Source: an uncultured Bacteroidales bacterium
GTDB lineage: Bacteria > Bacteroidota > Bacteroidia > Bacteroidales > UBA3663
Length of the DNA stretch: 6,659 nucleotides
Direction of reading: 5' to 3'
NCBI GenBank assembly: GCA_937899265.1
Contig: CALBPV010000100.1
Location: 1 to 6,659 of the forward strand
Shown here: in pieces, positions 4,863 to 6,659 of the stretch
Numbering within the stretch: the stretch's first letter is position 1
Layout of the letters: the number at the start of each line of letters is the position of its first letter
The notes under the pieces: model-generated
What the model was told of the DNA's origin: nothing
The model's input: only the letters and a program-made list of their open reading frames with translations
Databases searched by the model: none
Translations under genes and position numbers: made by a program

Positions 4863-6338
4863 ATGGACAGAACAATTAAAATATTCATAGCGGGAGCTAT
4901 GTCTCTCCAAAAAGAAAGAAAAGAGGTTAAAGCTCTGGTTAATGATTTAAATGCCACCTATATTGACAAGAACATTCATATTGTAGCTCATTCCAATGAA
5001 CATTTTAAAGATGACCAATCTGAGTATAATGCATTCATTTCGAAAGAAGCCGATATTGTGTTGTTTATTTTGGATGGGACTATAGGCCCAGAAACAGAGA
5101 AGGAATTCCTAAACGCAGTTCAATCCCTGAGAAGCAGAGAGCTCCCGCAAATACAAGTTTTCGTGCGCGAACCAGAAGACAAGAATAGTTCTCCGGATAT
5201 CGGACGCATTCAAGGTTTGATGGCTGCCGGTCTTGGAGTTGGAAAATATTATGTAAAATATAATGATATCACAGACTTAAAAGACAAGGTAAATACTCGG
5301 ATTCGAACCATTATCACCGAAGTTGTGGGAGGTTCTTATCAAGAAAAACAATTGATAAGCACAAAGAAACTGAGATTCCTCAAAACAGGGTTTTCTGTGT
5401 TTTGTATTATGTGCGCAATGCTCTTGTTTTTCTTGATTTTTAATATATTTGCACCAAAAAAGTTGATGATTTTTGCCGGTGGCGGTTCCGTCGCAAATTA
5501 TATTCAAGAGACAACCGGTAAACACGTTGAAGTTCGCACATATCCCAATTCCATATACATGAATCTTGCAAGTGGCAGTTCTTGGGCTTTGCTGTCGGAA
5601 GAAGCAAACAGATATATGGACGATAACGAAGCCGGCAATGAGCATGCTTTTGTTTCAATATGCCTTTCAGCAGACAAAATTGATTCAACCTTCATAAATG
5701 AAAAAACGAGACATATTTTTACGAAGGCTCGTATAGTGGAATACCATCTCGGAAATGATCCACTGGCATTATATGTTAACGAAGAACTGTGTAAAAGGTG
5801 GGGATTGTCCGAATCAGATACGATAATTACAAAGGAACAGGCGATATTGTATTTAAAAGACATCTTGTCACATCCATCGGATGCACGTATTTTTACAACT
5901 TCAAAAACAAGCGGTACTTTGCGAATTTTTCAATCGTTGTTCAGCGACAGAGACTCTATTGATTTGGAAAATATGTTGGACAAACAAAAAAGTTTCCTTT
6001 TTTACAAAAACTCATCGTCGGATTATATAAATTGTCTTGATGACCAAAACAGATTGCCGTATATTATTTTAGGCAGCAAAAGCTATTATGTGACGAAACT
6101 GGAAAAACCTGTCCAAAGAATTTATGTAAGAGATGATCAAGGTTTGGTGGTCAAACCAATGTATATATACTTTGTGGCATATAAACAAAATGAGCATTAT
6201 TGCGAAATTCGTAAGCCGATAATTCAGTTCCTGAAGGATATTGATGCTGACAAATATATGTCCGAAAGCACATGGAGAGATATCGAACAAGGAATGTTGA
6301 AGACAACCGGCGGTAACAAGATTATAGAGATTCGATAG
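4863..6338 (+). CDS. Transmembrane receptor-like protein: TIR/DUF4062-like domain, membrane helix, periplasmic-binding domain
   Basis: A 491-aa protein. Residues 4-105 resemble the TIR/DUF4062/nucleoside-deoxyribosyltransferase-like fold: strand IKIFIAG (5-11), helix SLQKERKEVKALV (14-26), strand ADIVLFILDG (63-72) and TEKEF (78-82), where E79 or E81 could be the acidic catalytic residue. Residues 173-196 are one membrane helix. It is flanked on the N side by K168, K169, R171 and K174, so the N-terminus should be cytoplasmic. Residues 198-491 resemble a type 2 periplasmic-binding (PstS-like) domain: IFAGGGSVANYI (203-214), ASGSSWALL (236-244), GNDPLALYVN (297-306) and TSKTSGTLRIFQSLF (346-360). 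The ATG at 4863 places the first strand at residue 5, as expected; the in-frame GTG at 4665 would add a domainless extension. Codon use is more AT-rich than in the M48 gene. An outside-ligand, inside-enzyme receptor is inference. Confidence 0.75.
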   Translation: MDRTIKIFIAGAMSLQKERKEVKALVNDLNATYIDKNIHIVAHSNEHFKDDQSEYNAFISKEADIVLFILDGTIGPETEKEFLNAVQSLRSRELPQIQVFVREPEDKNSSPDIGRIQGLMAAGLGVGKYYVKYNDITDLKDKVNTRIRTIITEVVGGSYQEKQLISTKKLRFLKTGFSVFCIMCAMLLFFLIFNIFAPKKLMIFAGGGSVANYIQETTGKHVEVRTYPNSIYMNLASGSSWALLSEEANRYMDDNEAGNEHAFVSICLSADKIDSTFINEKTRHIFTKARIVEYHLGNDPLALYVNEELCKRWGLSESDTIITKEQAILYLKDILSHPSDARIFTTSKTSGTLRIFQSLFSDRDSIDLENMLDKQKSFLFYKNSSSDYINCLDDQNRLPYIILGSKSYYVTKLEKPVQRIYVRDDQGLVVKPMYIYFVAYKQNEHYCEIRKPIIQFLKDIDADKYMSESTWRDIEQGMLKTTGGNKIIEIR

Positions 6339-6360
6339 AACACGATTATGGTTAGTCAAA

Positions 6361-6532
6361 AAACACTCCACGTCGGAAGCGCGGCTGGGCATTCAGTTCC
6401 GTCAGTGGGCGACGGGGCAGCATTGCCGAATTCATGGCGAAGCAAATCGCTCAGCTCTTCATCAGCACCATCGAAAACAGTTGGATGGACGGTTTTGACT
6501 CGCAGGCGGACAGGTATGCTGAGAATTTTTAG
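6361..6532 (+). pseudogene. Frameshifted gene remnant with RhuM-like FRQWAT motif
   Basis: Two adjacent frames each give protein-like sequence. One frame, 6361-6420, encodes STSEARLGIQFRQWATGQ, close to the conserved FRQWAT stretch of RhuM/Bro-N-type proteins often found on mobile elements. A second frame, 6419-6532, encodes a helical tail beginning SIAEFMAKQIAQLF and ending at TAG 6530-6532. The junction sits at a GGGG run (6414-6417). The stretch is more GC-rich than the genes on either side, suggesting a relic from another source. There is no plausible start codon for the first part. The RhuM link rests on a short motif only, so it is tentative. A 66-codon frame from 6348 is treated as a shadow. 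Confidence 0.35.
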
Positions 6533-6568
6533 GAAACATGTTCATTAGAAAGAAATTTAGACCATATT

Positions 6569-6659
6569 ATGGGACAAGCAAAAGAATACCACATTAACAA
6601 CTCGACTATCAAGATAATTTTTGGAAATATCTTGGATAGTCAGGCAGAAGTGATTGTCA
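6569..6659 (+). CDS. Macro-domain protein, N-terminal fragment (3' truncated by window)
   Basis: ATG at 6569 opens a frame that runs to the window end (30 codons visible), starting MGQAKEYHINN. The following STIKIIFGNILDSQAEVIV matches the first two strands of macro domains, where a strand, G-(D/N)-I-(L/T), a short spacer containing S, and A-(D/E)-(V/A)-I-V form the ADP-ribose-binding start. Asn replaces the usual Asp of the GDI motif, a substitution that could affect adenine contact. An AGAAAGAAA purine stretch lies about 12 bases upstream, and there is no strong Shine-Dalgarno. Macro domains bind or hydrolyse ADP-ribose and related NAD derivatives, which would suit a TIR-like neighbour. Only 30 residues are visible, so the rest of the architecture is unknown. 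Confidence 0.6.
   Translation, partial: MGQAKEYHINNSTIKIIFGNILDSQAEVIV

Noticed and set aside
4534..4875. 113-codon reverse-strand frame in the 4515-4862 region
   Set aside because: Three reverse frames are open here at once, pointing to composition, and none resembles a known protein.
6348..6548. 66-codon forward frame after the receptor gene
   Set aside because: Its Ser/Arg-rich translation looks random, while the other two frames of the same bases give more protein-like sequence (the FRQWAT motif and the helical tail).

Overview
The window looks like an accessory chromosomal region of a Bacteroidales-type bacterium (Bacteroides/Prevotella/Parabacteroides relatives). This rests on moderate GC, weak or absent Shine-Dalgarno sites, a TAnnTTTG-type -7 promoter element, a heptameric intergenic repeat, and protein families common in that order. 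No database search was possible, so all family names come from motif recognition.

Layout, all genes on the + strand. (1) Positions 1-2454 hold three overlapping genes: the C-terminal part of a TrkA-N-like/RyR-domain protein (cut by the window edge), an ECF-type sigma factor joined to it by an ATGA overlap, and a 322-aa protein overlapping the sigma gene by 11 bp. That last protein carries an anti-sigma-like N-terminal segment, a C39/papain-like cysteine peptidase domain and a textbook RyR domain. A GC-rich hairpin lies just downstream. (2) Positions 2455-2842 are intergenic. They hold the hairpin, five tandem CCTGAAA-type heptamers, a candidate promoter, a 34-codon small ORF with a C8 tract, and a 9-codon ORF whose stop overlaps the next start. 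(3) Positions 2843-4514 hold a tight three-gene group: an M48 metallopeptidase with a C-terminal zinc ribbon, an 84-aa acidic protein of unknown function, and a 174-aa membrane protein ending in a zinc ribbon. (4) Positions 4515-4862 have no confident gene but contain a long imperfect hairpin and a frame open into the next gene. (5) Positions 4863-6338 encode a 491-aa protein with an apparently new-looking architecture: cytoplasmic TIR/DUF4062-like domain, one membrane helix, then a PstS-like periplasmic-binding domain. (6) Positions 6339-6568 hold a probable frameshifted gene remnant with a RhuM-like FRQWAT motif. (7) At 6569 a macro-domain protein begins and runs off the window.

Taken together, the families (two RyR-type domains, a TIR-like domain, a macro domain, two peptidases and an ECF sigma factor) resemble the nucleotide-derived-signal modules described for prokaryotic conflict and stress systems. 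A working model, which is inference, is that the C39/RyR protein holds the sigma factor inactive until it senses a small ligand, and that the TIR-like/PBP receptor and macro protein form a second ligand-sensing and NAD/ADP-ribose-related module. Nothing in the sequence proves that the two halves cooperate. The more AT-rich composition of the receptor gene compared with the M48 gene suggests they may have been assembled separately.
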